Origin: Undaria pinnatifida
Taxonomy: Eukaryota; Sar; Phaeophyceae; Laminariales; Alariaceae
Reading direction: 5' to 3'
NCBI GenBank assembly: GCA_012845835.1
Contig: JABAKD010000026.1
Coordinates: 8,542,558-8,606,557 of the forward strand
DNA: 64,000 nt
The position numbers and the translations under genes were made by a program. This document shows positions 10,262 through 21,074 of this stretch, piece after piece. Every line of letters starts with the position of its first letter. Position 1 is the stretch's first letter. The notes beneath the pieces are model-generated. The model was not told where the DNA came from. It made no database searches and saw only the letters and a program-made list of their open reading frames with translations.

Positions 10262-10884
10262 ATCTGTGATCGAATTATACATCACAAGTTCGAGGGTGAC
10301 GAGAGGGCTGAGGTAGTCGCGTATGGTAACGCCTCTTTCGTGACCAGGGGTCGATTCCCAGGCCCGGTGAAAGCCATCCGGCGGGAAGTTGCGAAGAGGG
10401 TTGGGATTGGGACAGGGCATGGTGGAGGAGTGCGCAGTGTAGAGTTCAGAGAGGTGACCGAGGACTACACCTCCAAGCTGTGCTCGAAGGTCGATTCCCA
10501 GGCCCTGTGAAAACCATCCGCCGGGAAGTTGCGAAGAGGGTTGGGATTGGGACAGGGCATGGTGGAGGAGTGCGCAGTGTAGAGTTCAGGGAGGTGACCG
10601 AGGACTACACCTCCAAGCTGTGCTCGAAGTGCAACGAGGTGCTCGAGCGGATGCGGGACCAGTGCAACAAACTTACCCACGCCGTCCGCCGTTGTCTCAC
10701 AACAAGCTGTGTACGCGTGTGGCATCTGGATGTCAACGCTTGTCGCAACATCTTCGTCGTTTTCGTCCACGAGAACTCGCACCAGGGTCAGAGACCCGAG
10801 AAGTTGACGCGCAGGTACCCACAGCACACACTGCGCAGTGGACAACTTCGGTCGAAGCATGCCACACTCGTTGTCTGGAGATAA
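10262..10884 (+). pseudogene. Fanzor (eukaryotic TnpB-like nuclease) relic
   Basis: Fanzors are eukaryotic RNA-guided DNA nucleases related to TnpB of IS200/IS605 transposons and often carried by mobile elements or large DNA viruses. Seen here is the C-terminal RuvC and zinc-ribbon part. At 10313-10340 the frame reads VVAYGNASF, then PGPVKAIRREVAKR, as in the family. After a frame change, the segment at 10600-10625 gives an E followed by TSKLCSKC, with the second zinc pair CLTTSC at 10693-10713 and HLDVNACRNI around 10723-10752. The Asp of DVNA fits the third RuvC catalytic residue, and the Glu before TSK fits the rearranged glutamate described in Fanzors. The usual R before DVN is L. A 140-bp tandem duplication (140 is not a multiple of 3) breaks the frame, and no N-terminal half or first RuvC Asp is seen. 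The copy cannot encode an intact nuclease. Family call fairly sure; limits uncertain. Confidence 0.75.
10351..10630 (+). repeat. 140-bp tandem duplication in Fanzor relic
   Basis: Two copies, starting at 10351 and 10491 (TCGATTCCCAGGCCC in both), nearly identical to the junction CTGTGCTCGAAG. The junction cuts the first copy inside the CxxC zinc pair and shifts the frame by two. Confidence 0.9.
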
Positions 10885-11120
10885 CCAGTGTGGAGGAAGT
10901 GCTCGAATGGCCAAACGGGGGCCAGGTTAGGCGCTTGTCGCAACATCTTCGCCTTTTTCGTCCACGAGAACTCGCACCAGGGTCAGAGACCCGAGAAGTT
11001 GACGCGCAGGTACCCACAGCACACACTGCGCAGTGGACAACTTCGGTCGAAGCATGCCACACTCGTTGTCTGCTGATAACCAGTGTGGAGGAAGTGCTCG
11101 AATGGCCAAACGGGCAAGGT
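10737..11120 (+). repeat. 195-bp tandem duplication after Fanzor domain
   Basis: CGCTTGTCGCAACATCTTCG starts copies at 10737 and 10932. Both run to GAATGGCCAAACGGG. The copies are nearly identical and the length is a multiple of three. It covers the DVNACRNI end and the sequence after it. Confidence 0.9.
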
Positions 11121-11720
11121 TAGGAGTGGTTGTCCACTTCTCTCCACAAAGAGCTCGTTCTATTACAGTTAGTGCAAACTTACGAAACAGGTCCTCTCAA
11201 ACGTGTTGGGACCTGTTCAGTAGTGAGTTTCGGGGGTAAAAGACGGAAAGCAAAGTGAAAATGCTCAGGGACGGTTGTTCATGGTCCGGGTGTGCTTCCA
11301 GGGTTTATAATTTGAAATATGAAGAAAAACAAAGTGCTCAGGGGCTCTCCACTGTGCTCTCCAGTGGAAGACCTGCGCTCGACTTGCAACGAGCTTTGAG
11401 CTTCCTGCCGATTTACCACGCATTGTGCTCCACCACCTTTCGCCCCGACCTGCCCCCTCCGCCTCTCCAACCCAATATCACAATTTCCAGCCGCCGTCGC
11501 CGTCCTCCTTGCCGTCACCCATCGTCACCGCGTTCGATTGCACACTCGAGTGCCACAAAGGCAGCGCCAACGGCAACGCCGATTTTCTGGCCGCTTGTCA
11601 GAGCCTGCTACGGAGCACAACCGCAGTGGCCTGACAAGCTTCAACCCCGTTGGAGATAGCGGTATCTACCTCCTACGAACCTGCGGGCTGCGCACTCCCT
11701 CTTCGCCGATCCCAGGGGTG
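11121..11720. other. No gene established
   Basis: An ORF at 11255-11659 (134 codons) has no recognisable domain, and its Pro/Ser-rich part overlaps open frames on both strands. Nothing else is seen. Confidence 0.3.
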
Positions 11721-11724
11721 GATT

Positions 11725-11930
11725 TGGGTGGGCTCGTGCCCCGTACCAAAAGCACCGCCTTGGGTGGGCTCGTGCCCCACATTGAAAGCACTGCCTTGGG
11801 TGGGCCCTATCCCGCACCGAAAGCACTGACTTGGGTGGGCTAGTGCCCCACGCCCTGCGCCGAAAGCACTGCCTTGGGTGGGCTCGTGCCCCGCATTGAA
11901 CATGCTGTCGTGGGTGGGCTCCCCCTCACC
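11725..11930 (+). repeat. About 36-bp tandem repeat, 6 copies
   Basis: Units TGGGTGGGCTCGTGCCCC followed by GAAAGCACTGCCT, at about 36-bp spacing, with one longer unit near 11840. Degenerate at both ends. Confidence 0.8.
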
Positions 11931-13280
11931 TCTAACGATTTTCACGATTTTCGCACACACGAGCCACATTTAAGGGTTGGTGACCTTTCTGCTTCCCCGG
12001 GGAGATTCGTCGTTCGTGTTTCTGCCTCCGTCGACGCTGCCGAAGGCTGTACCGGCCACGGGTCGATTTCGCCTGCCGCTGGCACCGTTTTCGCTTCGGT
12101 TGTTGCCATACTCATCGAGGGCGCCACGGGCTCCGCAGAAGCCCTGGCTGCAGCGACGACTATCGCACAGTCGACGACTATCGCACAGTCGACCCCTCTA
12201 TCAAGGAGTTCTACACAAGAGACAGACTCCACCGCGACCACCGGTTCGACCGTACCCGTCTCTGCCTCGCTTGGCACTCCAGGGGCTCCGTCGGCGACGC
12301 CGCCTTCGGACCGCATCTCAGCTGGGACACGCCGACGAATAGCGACAGCAACCGGTAATGCATCCCCGCAGTAGTTCTTTGGACGATCCGCGGCCGATTA
12401 AACTTCCTCTCCCTCCGGCGCACTACACGACTTCGACGGGGACCGTACGAGGCTCTTGGTATCTTCAGGTCTACGTCGGCAGTGCCTTCTCGCGGGGGAT
12501 CCAACGTAACGTATAGATGAATCTCGAGGCGCGGCCGTGGTCGGTTGAGTTTCAAGCCGCCGCCGCTCCTCGAGGGTTTTCCATTATTCGTTTTCTAGGT
12601 TATGAGGTTTGGAGTTATTGTCCTTGGGTTGTTTGTTATATTTCGAGAGTTTCGACTGGATGTAGGGCGGTTCTTACCTTTTTCTTTTTTCCAAGTCCTG
12701 CCGACCCCCCCGTTCAGTGTCGGGCCAGGGTCTGGATAATCTAGTCGATACTTGGGGCACAGGACTATCGGATTTTCGTCTTCGTTCAAATTTGCCCTAC
12801 CGACGCACTCCTTAGCCCAGAGCCGGGGGGCGACCAGGGTACCCTGTTCACGCATAAAGTGGTGCAGGGCTGTACGAGACTGCATGCTATTTTTGTTGTG
12901 TTGTATTTGTTCCGCTTTTTTCGGCTAGACACTCCTCCCCCTCGCGGGGCTGCAGGTAGTGTCACCTTCCGCTTACGGTATTTGTTGTTTCCTCATTTCC
13001 CCCCCCCCGCCGTGCCGGTGGGGCTGCGGGAGATTTTTGGCATGACTTCCCATTGTCTTAGCGCCTGTGTTCCCCTTTATTTCGACGAGAGTTTTCCTTG
13101 CCGTAGGGCCTTCTTCGGTGTTTTTTTTTTTTGCCATGGTGCCTTTTCCGTTTCGCCCTCCCCCCGCCACACCGGCGGTACGCGGCAGGGTTTTGATCGG
13201 TGGCTTGCCTTCTTACAGGGTCTGCATTTGCTTCAATTGCTTTCCTTTGCGTTTTCCTGGATTCATAGCCAGACTATTTA
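11931..13280. other. No gene established
   Basis: A 166-codon ORF (11874-12374) is Ala/Thr/Ser-rich and has an 18-bp direct repeat (GACTATCGCACAGTC) near 12160-12195, but an equally long open frame lies opposite. Around 12900-13160 there are T- and C-runs without an exon that I can define. Confidence 0.3.
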
Positions 13281-13405
13281 GAGGTGCGGGAGTGGGTTTT
13301 GAGGGGCCGCATCTTCGACTCATGGTCCACTTCGTAGAACCGGATTTTCTACGAATCTCCCATAATTCTGCATATGCGACTCATCAGGGTGGGCTAGTGT
13401 TAAGG
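13281..13405 (-). repeat. Repeat C, copy 3
   Basis: GAGGTGCGGGAGTGGGTTTT, GCCGCATCTTCGACTCATGG, TTCTGCATATGCGACTCATC and AGGGTGGGCTAGTGTTAAGG are the reverse complement of 60508-60640. This is the closest pair in the family. Confidence 0.7.
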
Positions 13406-14790
13406 TACGGCCTTGAAAGGCCGGCAATTGCCTTATTTAGATAGTTAATTGGCCGTTTTCGATAGGATAGCATTTTATAATCGGGGTACAGTAGTCAGGG
13501 GACGGAGAGTCTCTTGCCGCTCGTCCCAATTGTCATCTTCGGTTCTGGTGCAAATAATGAAAGCTGATCCTCTCCCGCTTTGAGCTACGAAAGTGAGAAA
13601 CACCGGGGACATGCCCATTTGGTCGACCTGTAGGGATGCTCTGTGTCTCACCTCAAGCAACTTAACAAAACCCAGTGCTTGCTTAGCTGGTTGCGTTGCG
13701 TTGTGAACACAACAACAACCACCTCCCCTCCTCATGTTGCCTGCCTATATTTAGCGTGCTGTGCTGCTTTCGCCGCTACAGCAGTATCACGAAGCGACAA
13801 CTGGTTGGAGGAGCTGGCATGCCCTGCTGCTCTACATTCTGCGAGTGGGCGTCCGCCTCGGTAACCCTCCTCGCCGTGACCCAGCTTGAGAGGTTGCTTG
13901 TCATATTTTCTCTCCTACTCGCACGAGTACTAACATATATCCCTGCCTGCTGAGATTGTAGAACTCAATTATTAAAACTACTCCTTAGGCCCCCCCAAAA
14001 AACTTGCCCACAGCGTCACGAAATCACTCTTTGTTCGAGGAGATGGCGCCCCCTACCGTGATAATCATTGGCGGCGAGTTTGCGTTCGTTTTTGTGGTGG
14101 TGTAGGCAACCTTATACCGCGTGTGCGCTGTTCCCTAACTTTAACCGGTTGTAGTTTGTTGCTCAGGGTTGGGACCTATTTTTGAAGCCCCCCCCCCGAG
14201 CAAGCAGGTTGGCCAGGTGTTTTTTTAGCCATCAACGTCTTCTATGCGGCTAAACTTCGACAAATCTTGACCGACGCTACCCCTGAGCTTTTCATTTTCT
14301 ATGTTTTTATTTTTCCGAAACGTGCCCCTCGGATCTTTGCGAAACCGTCGTAACATAGACATAATATACGACATTGCTCAAACTGCCCCGTGCGAGTGGA
14401 GGCACTTCAGATTGTTTTCGCTTCAGACCGGATTCCGCTCGGAGTCCGTCCGGCGCCCTCGAGATCGCTTTCTAGCCCGCTCTTCTCGTGGGTCGCGTTC
14501 CTCAGCCTCCGCCCCGCCTATTCCCAGCGCGCGCACGCCCGGGTCGCGCGCCGCCGCCGAGCGCGTCGACCTCGAACTGGGCGGATCTTGCGGAGATGGC
14601 GAGAAAATTCGAGGTCGCTTAGGAAAATAATTGTGGCGCTGTTGTTGTTCCGCGGAGACGACTCGGTCCTACACTCGCTGCTGGAAACATATTTGTGGTG
14701 CTTGCTGTGCTGTTGGAGCATGCGATGCTACCCGCTAAGAAGTCAGGATCTGGACTAAAAACCCTGCTATTGTACGTTGTATGGTTGAGC
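13406..14790. other. No gene seen
   Basis: Mixed composition. GGCCTTGAAAGGCC at 13413-13426 belongs to the repeat C context. A C-run at 14187-14196 is followed by AGCAAGCAG but no open exon follows. The ORF at 14390-14758 is Arg/Ser-rich and unrecognised. Confidence 0.3.
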
Positions 14791-14794
14791 CAGG

Positions 14795-15145
14795 TCGTTC
14801 CGAACTGAGCTCATTGGAGTGGATATTGCGGAGACGTCTCGATTCTGCTCGATGCTGGAGGTAAATATAAGATTTGCGGGTTGTGCCACGTCGTTCCAAA
14901 CTGGGCCTATTTGGGTGGATATTGCGGAGACGTCTCGATTCTGCTCGATGCTGGAGGTAAATATAAGATTTGCGGGTTGTGCCACGTCGTTCCAAACTGA
15001 GCCTATTTGGGTGGATATTGCGGAGACGTCTCGATTCTGCTCGATGCTTGAGATAAATATATTATTTGTGGGTTGTGCCAGGTTGTTCCGAACTGAGCTC
15101 ATTTGGATGGATATTGCGGAGACGTCTCGATTCTGCTCCATGCTG
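14795..15145 (+). repeat. 96-bp tandem array, 4 copies
   Basis: GGATATTGCGGAGACGTCTC recurs at 14821, 14917, 15013 and 15109, exactly 96 bp apart. At 32 codons per unit it is open on both strands (units of the form DIAETSRFCSMLE on plus, EQNRDVSAI on minus). A partial fifth unit (TTTGCGGGTTATGCCAGGTC) lies at about 15478-15520. With no start context, splice sites or family match it is best read as a minisatellite. Confidence 0.9.
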
Positions 15146-15790
15146 GAGGAGATATTATTGAGTTTTCGATATTTAAGTTTCGTTTGTAGAGCCTCTGTGA
15201 TTATACGGGTCTATTCGTTCGAAGATTCAAGCACGACGCGTTTGGAAAAATTCAAGGTTAAATTCATTCGCAGAATATATGATTGGTACAGCTAGATATA
15301 CGGGTATTCGATATATGAACAACACCTTTCGGCACAAAGCCTCTCTATTTTACGTTTGGAAGATTGAAAGGTCACGATCATCTGACTTCAACATCTCTGG
15401 GCTATAAAAACGCTGCTACTATTTTTGTACGACTCATACCAGGACCTGAGGTCGTTTCTAATGACGGTAAATATAACATTTGCGGGTTATGCCAGGTCGT
15501 TCCGAGCTGAGCTCATTATAGGATCTAGCAGGACTGTTCATGGGGAGGGTCAATTCGTTCGCTGTTTACGGGTCGATTAGTTCGAAGATTCGGGAATCTA
15601 GAGGAATAATAACTTCATGTCTTGAAGCAGATTTAAGCACGTTTGGGATTTTCAACGTTTAATTTGTTCGCAAGATATATGATGATTGGTACAGCTAGAT
15701 ATACGGGTATTCGAGATAAGGAACAACACCCTTTGGCCGGACTGCTAGTGGTGCGGGTCAATTCGTTCGCTGTTTACGGGTCAATTTGAA
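15146..15790 (+). repeat. Duplicated blocks after the 96-bp array
   Basis: GGTACAGCTAGATATACGGG with flanks occurs at about 15220-15340 and 15630-15740, and GGTCAATTCGTTCGCTGTTT at about 15549 and 15758. The block order suggests a segmental duplication that includes the partial 96-bp unit. Confidence 0.65.
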
Positions 15791-17630
15791 CTATGTATGA
15801 TTGTAGTACTGCTGTACGCAGTAATGCTGCTGTTCTTGTAGTGCTGCTGTACAACAGTAGGAGTACTGCAGCGGTAAATCATTCAAGTCTGCTCTGAAGC
15901 GGGCCCGAGAGGAATGAATTATAGACGAAAGGTAATACATCCGTATTAATAGTACATTTAGACTACAACTGCGGTTGTAGTATCTAAGACCTCATGAGGG
16001 TACCTATACGATAGACAATAATAGGCACCACGGGCTCCGCTCGGACATGCGGAGGGCACCAGGTTTCGTATTTTTCGCCACGCGCCAAGAGTCTTTCTTC
16101 TGGCGCCTCCCTCCCCTTGCCATTTAAACGTCTCGAATACTGTTATCGTCCGTGCCGAACCGCTTGCTCGGCACGAAGTGCTGTCGCGGTACCAAACTGA
16201 GCCCACCTCGACTGTTGGCGTATTTCTGATACTCGAGACTGAGAAACGAGGTTGCGAGCTGAGAATAAACATATTGCGGCATTTCCTTCGTCCTGCAACA
16301 CTTGGCATTGCCTTAATTCTTGACGTACGCACCTATGTGTCAGATATCGAAACACGAGCGAGCGCCATCACAGTGCATCTCACACCTAGAGCTCCTCTTA
16401 TTATCCTGAGAATTGGGACTATTCAGAGAACACCTAAAAACGAGCGACTGGTTGATCTTTTTCTGAGACCGACTGAGAAAGCGAACTAAACTTCAACACT
16501 TGGCATTTTTTCCTTCTTCCGGCAACACATGGCATTGCCCTGATTGTATTATGCGTGTTGCTATGTGTCGGACATGTCGAAACACGAGCGAGCGACATCA
16601 CATTTTGTCGTACATAATATATAAGGATGGTACCAAACAAAATATCATGTATATTTCCTATCCGAAGCATGGGTGCCGGCGATACGGAGCCCTTGTAGCA
16701 TTGTATGTAGTGGAGTAATAACAAGCCTCACACAACAATAAAATAACTCACAATGTTGTCGGGGAATCTTGTATCTCAAAGCTCTCTCTTCCAATCATCC
16801 AATCATCACCAGCACCAGCACCAGCACCACCATCACCACCTTCACTACCAACAGCACTACCACCACCAATACCACCAGCTCCAGCACCAGCACCAGCAGT
16901 AGTACTTGTAGCAGAAGTGTAGATCGTAGAATCTCTTACGAAATTCAAATTATCGTGGCCGAATTTTAGCTTTTCGTTGTATTTTCTAGGCAGGTCGACG
17001 CGATTTTGAAGTGAGATTCAAATCTTTCAGCCCCTCGGCAGGCATAGCACCAACTTAGAGAGGGCCTCCTCACGGGATGGGTGGCAGCAGGGTCACAGCA
17101 GCCGCCTCTCGTCGCATTTACTGTATGGTTACACGGTTGCGCAGCAAGGGCAGAATGCTGAACCCTGCTGTTATCGCGCCGCGTTTTCCCTGTATACCTG
17201 ATTCCATTGGTTGGATATACGATACAGAGATGCTGATTAGTCAATGTTCAAGGGGGCCCCTGTGATATATCCCCTGTGAGACGTGTTGATTAACACTTTT
17301 CATTGGTCGAGGTTTTAAATAAGTATCGATGATTGGCCAAGCCAAGGCCCTGACAGTCCCCCAACACAGCAGCAGAAGGGCAGCCAAAACAACGCAACCC
17401 AACGCAAGGTTGATGCGGTTGCGCGTGACCCGGTTGAGCACAGCTACCAACCTTTACTGTCAAGGTACCTCCATTATTTTTTAGGCGAAGCGCACCTCGC
17501 AGAATACCGCGTACTTGTAGAATAGCGCGTACCGGTGTTCAATGCCCAGCACTTCCTGAGCATCCGAGCACCATCCTGACAGCGACCATTATTGACTCCT
17601 GCGTGTGGAAGGATTGGGGTGCTTCTCGAG
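15791..17630. other. No gene; duplication and CAC microsatellite
   Basis: A block with AACACTTGGCATTGCC and CGAAACACGAGCGAGCG occurs twice (about 16276-16375 and 16500-16600). 16800-16900 is a (CAC/CAG)n microsatellite. TGATTGGCCAAG at 17329 and TTTTAAATAAG at 17313 lie about 300 bp before the GT61 start and are CCAAT- and TATA-like, but the distance makes a promoter role unsure. Confidence 0.4.
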
Positions 17631-17978
17631 ATGGCATCGTCAAGCCGCAAAAAGTCCAGAGCAGCGTTAGTGCTGGCCGCCATCACGGTGGTCACTGTGG
17701 CCATCCTAAACATGACCGCTACTGTCAAGACCGACATTACAAGCTACGCCGTGGCATCGGGCCCCAGCGTCGTGACCGTCACTCGAGTAGTCAGCAAGTT
17801 TGAAGACCGTGTTCGTGATGGGGCTCAGAGCGTGCTCGCGTCGGAGTCGAGCGCCGAGGTGGTTCTCAGCGTTCGAGATGGCTTCGTGCTCGAGAGGGGA
17901 GTAGTCGCGGAAGCTAGCACGGGTGTGGTGTTGGCTGTCAGCGGGGGATGCTGCCTGGAAGACGCGACGGTTTACTCG
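17631..17978 (+). CDS. Proposed exon 1 of GT61 glycosyltransferase
   Basis: A 116-codon open frame from ATG at 17631. It starts with a short basic stretch (SSSRKKSR) and a hydrophobic segment at residues 12-27 (AALVLAAITVVTVAIL), the layout of a type II Golgi signal anchor. The end (VVLSVRDGFVLERGVVAEAS, then VVLAVSGG) resembles the strand-rich part that comes before the catalytic region in GT61 proteins. It closes at a good donor, TCG|GTGAGG at 17979, in phase 0. The next exon opens in phase 0 at 20094, so the two join in frame. The join is inference: the intron would be 2.1 kb and no transcript is available. If it is wrong, this is a separate short membrane-anchor ORF. Confidence 0.5.
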
Positions 17979-20093
17979 GTGAGGTTCTGTGGCTGGCCGC
18001 TGCGGTGGTTCTGGCTCGTCTGCAATATTAGACTAGTCTAAGGACTTTGTTTTGTGTTGTAGCATCCCATTCATCTACCCAAACGACTCAAACCTCGTTC
18101 GAAAACGGCTATTAATAGAAGTGAATACGCCAATACCCCTCCTCTGGTCCTCCGGTACTACAGCAGTGCATGATACTGCTGCCGGGGGACTTGCTGCGAG
18201 TAGCGTCGAACACAATATCGTTTTGAAGAAGCATTATGACATGAACCAGCGTGATTTACTCGTGTGCCATACGTACTGCTGCTTGCTGTCGTATCTTGTG
18301 TTCGCAGCAGTTCGGTCACGAAGTTTTTTTCGGTTTTCAATCGTATGCTACCGACGCCTCCGCTACCTCGTTACACGTACAGCTGTTCTGATACGTTTGG
18401 TCTAAAGCTATACCCGAGATGCATACTGCTGTGCAAGCCTATTGGCCGTTGTCGGTCTTGATTGTAGTATGCCGACCAGACAAGCGACGAGCGCGATATA
18501 CCGTATTTTTTTTTATTCTTTTTTTTTTTGTCCTTCGGCGGATGGGGAAAAATAAAGCTTAAGCTCACCACACTTCCACGTATTTTCATACGCGTCGTGT
18601 GTCGATTTAACTCAATCGCCTTCGCAACCCAGGGCTAGCTGGCGTGTTCTTCGAATCCCACTATAGCGATAGCGTGAGCTGTCCCTATCGGCGGTCCTTG
18701 TTACTACCCCGGCGGCGGGTGGTAATCGTCTATGATTTTTACCCCCGGGTTACGGATTTACCCCCCCCCACCCACCTGATTTACCCCCGGGGTGTGTACT
18801 TTTGCCGGAGATCCCCCCGGGGATAGAAGGTATTTTTTCCGCATTTAACACAGTCAATTGCGGTTCAGAAGAGTATTTACCGATTGGGATGGAATACGTC
18901 GCCTACTTTCGGCAGCGAGTGCGCAACTGGGTGTTCACGAGGCAAGAAATGGCAAAAGTGTGTTGAATTCGTCATCTCGCCTTGCATCAAGTGACATCCA
19001 GAACCTGGAATGTCGTCGTGAGTATTCCCCGGCATGCGGACCCTTGTTTCTTTTGGAGGACTCAGCGCCGTCGGGACGAGCGAAGCATCCCCACGTGCTC
19101 TCCTCCTCCTCCTCCTCCTCCTCCTCCTCCTCCCTTCTCTCCTTCCTAAACTGCTGCTCGTAGATATTGTCCGTGTTTCATGTGTGTGGTGTGTGTGTTT
19201 TTTCTTGCTTTCCCCCCGGGTAGATGTCCCCTCGGGGTATTGTTGAAGAAAAAAAATTCCCCCCCCCTCTTTCTAGTTTTTCCCCCCGGGGGAGGTGCAT
19301 TCCCCCCAAAAAATATCCCCTCCCCGGGGGTAAATCAGAGACGATCACGGCAATCAAGCCTCCAGAAAGAGCACGCAGCAGAAAGAGTGCCATCGGCGTG
19401 CTGCACGTGTGTCCTACAGCTCCCCGCGTTGCAGTTCGGGCACATCTCCTACCCCAGCAGCTCGGAATGATTTGTGTGTCCGATGCTGTACTCGTCAGTT
19501 TTTCCCGACAAGCCCCCACACTTACGAGGACAGATGAGCTATCCCCACCTGATGATCTAGATGTTTCCGGGAAGACCTGTATGATCTGTATGGGCTAGCT
19601 CATGTTACCGGGGAGGTGCCATCCGATCTGCACGATCTAGCAACCTTTTCCGGGGTTGGATTTGTACTCTATATGAAGATCCTGCACATTTTTTCGTAAC
19701 GGCAGATACAGGACCTACTACTGTAGACTAGATGATATATATGATCTAATCGTAATCTGCCCGAGGCGTGCAAGGTTCCCTCTGAAAAATCGCAAAGGGA
19801 TTATAGGATGCTTCGTTCGTATGCAACCTTTGCTGCGCAGAGCTCTACTGCGCGCGCAGGTAGTTCTACGTAAAAACTGTATGCAACACAGGGCAAATCA
19901 TACATTGTTTAATAAGACGTGTCAGGGAACCGTCATAAGAGTATTGTACAGCAGCAGTAGGTTAGTATACAGGGCTAGGTTTCCCTCCTTGTTGGTCGTA
20001 ACGACTTTTTCGTGACCGCGGTACTCCCTCCGCCGCTTCCCTTCTCCGCTCCTGCTTACGCCTTGGCGCCCCCCTTGCCCCCCACTCGATCAG
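17979..20093 (+). other. Proposed GT61 intron with C-rich repeats
   Basis: Opens with GTGAGG and closes with CTCGATCAG after C-runs. It holds a repeat J copy (18507-18714, minus), clusters of CCCCGGGG motifs with T/C runs at 18735-18835 and 19205-19335, and a (TCC)n run at 19102-19133. No other exon was found inside. Confidence 0.45.
18507..18714 (-). mobile_element. Repeat J (short retroposon), copy 1
   Basis: Inverted relative to copies at 26861-27070 and 50696-50845. Shared blocks: ACGACGCGTATGAAAATACG (read on minus), AGCTTTATTTT, CCCCATCCGCCG, and an A-rich tail of AAAAAATAAAAA type. The tail and a 5'-shortened copy elsewhere fit retroposition. Confidence 0.65.
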
Positions 20094-21074
20094 CCCGGGG
20101 AAGAAATCGAGGTTCAATACCAACCAAGCCCTGCCATTTCGCGCCCGGCGGGTGATCGTGATCAGCACCAACAACTCCGAGTAGCCTCCGGCGATATCGC
20201 TATCGCCGACGAGGCACCAATAACCTCGGTCTGCATCCTGGAGCACTCCCACAGCGAGACGTACTACCACTTCCTCATCGAGGCCCTGCCCCGCTTGGAG
20301 CACGTTTGGGGGATGGTCTCGCGGGACGACAGCGTTAGAATTTTCCAGACATCGATTTTTGCACCCTCAACGTTCGCCCTGCTCGGGCTCGGGCAGAACC
20401 GGGCCTGCGGCGAACGCCGCACCGTGTACCCGACGGTTCTAATCCCGCCGCCGATGCAGGACCCGCGAGATGAAGCCACGGTTACCCGGGTCAAGAGCAT
20501 GGCGGGCCGGCTAGTGGCAGCAGCGGGGCTAGCGGACACGGGGCCGGACGAAAATCCAACATGGGTGGTGATCAACCGGGCGGGCGCAAAAGCTCGACAA
20601 ATTCTGAACCACGAAGAGTTGATGACGGGCCTGCGGGAGTCGTTTCCAGAGGTAGTGTTCCGCGAGTTTGGCGGCGGTGGGGCGTCGAATTCCCTGAAAC
20701 CGGAGGGTGGTGGAAGGGGCTTGGGGATAAACCGCGAGGGCTCTCTTGGAGAGGGCTCGCACGATAGGTGGAGTGCGGAGGAGGACGCGGAAATTGGCGG
20801 GGTTGAGAAGTCGATCCGGGCGTTTCGGTCTTGCTGGGGGGTGATTGCGCCGCACGGGGCGGGACTGTCGAATTTGGTGTTTTTGGCGAAGAGTAATGCC
20901 CCAATTGTTGAGATTGTTGGGGAAAATCAGACGGGGAAGGTGTACGAAGCTCTTGCTGGGCAGTTCGAGCACCGACATATGTATATCACTGCCCCGCATG
21001 TCACCTGGCAACGCAGCCATATGCTGGTGGATGTGCCCGCCGTTTTAGAGGCCGTTGCGCCTCTCTTTGAGTAA
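20094..21074 (+). CDS. GT61 family glycosyltransferase, catalytic exon
   Basis: GT61 (DUF563-type) enzymes transfer sugars such as xylose, arabinose or GlcNAc, in eukaryotes usually in the Golgi or ER. The frame is open from 20016 to the TAA at 21072. I start the exon at 20094 after the acceptor GATCAG, which keeps phase with the proposed exon 1. The region around 20262-20300 reads YYHFLIEALPRL, the family's HWLxExLPRL-type motif. Next comes VVINRAGAKARQILN (about 20568-20610), matching the conserved R..R segment, and then APHGAGLSNLVFL (20850-20888), the hallmark GAHGAGLTN-type motif. A Gly-rich insert of roughly 35-40 residues sits between FREFGG and the HGAG segment, where relatives are shorter. 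No in-frame ATG lies before the first motif, so an upstream exon is needed. With exon 1 the protein would be about 442 residues, normal for the family. Sugar specificity cannot be told. Confidence 0.85.
   Translation, partial: PGEEIEVQYQPSPAISRPAGDRDQHQQLRVASGDIAIADEAPITSVCILEHSHSETYYHFLIEALPRLEHVWGMVSRDDSVRIFQTSIFAPSTFALLGLGQNRACGERRTVYPTVLIPPPMQDPRDEATVTRVKSMAGRLVAAAGLADTGPDENPTWVVINRAGAKARQILNHEELMTGLRESFPEVVFREFGGGGASNSLKPEGGGRGLGINREGSLGEGSHDRWSAEEDAEIGGVEKSIRAFRSCWGVIAPHGAGLSNLVFLAKSNAPIVEIVGENQTGKVYEALAGQFEHRHMYITAPHVTWQRSHMLVDVPAVLEAVAPLFE

Noticed and set aside
11874..12374. 166-codon Ala/Thr/Ser-rich ORF
   Set aside because: An equally open frame lies opposite, the start lies in the 36-bp minisatellite, and there is no recognisable domain.
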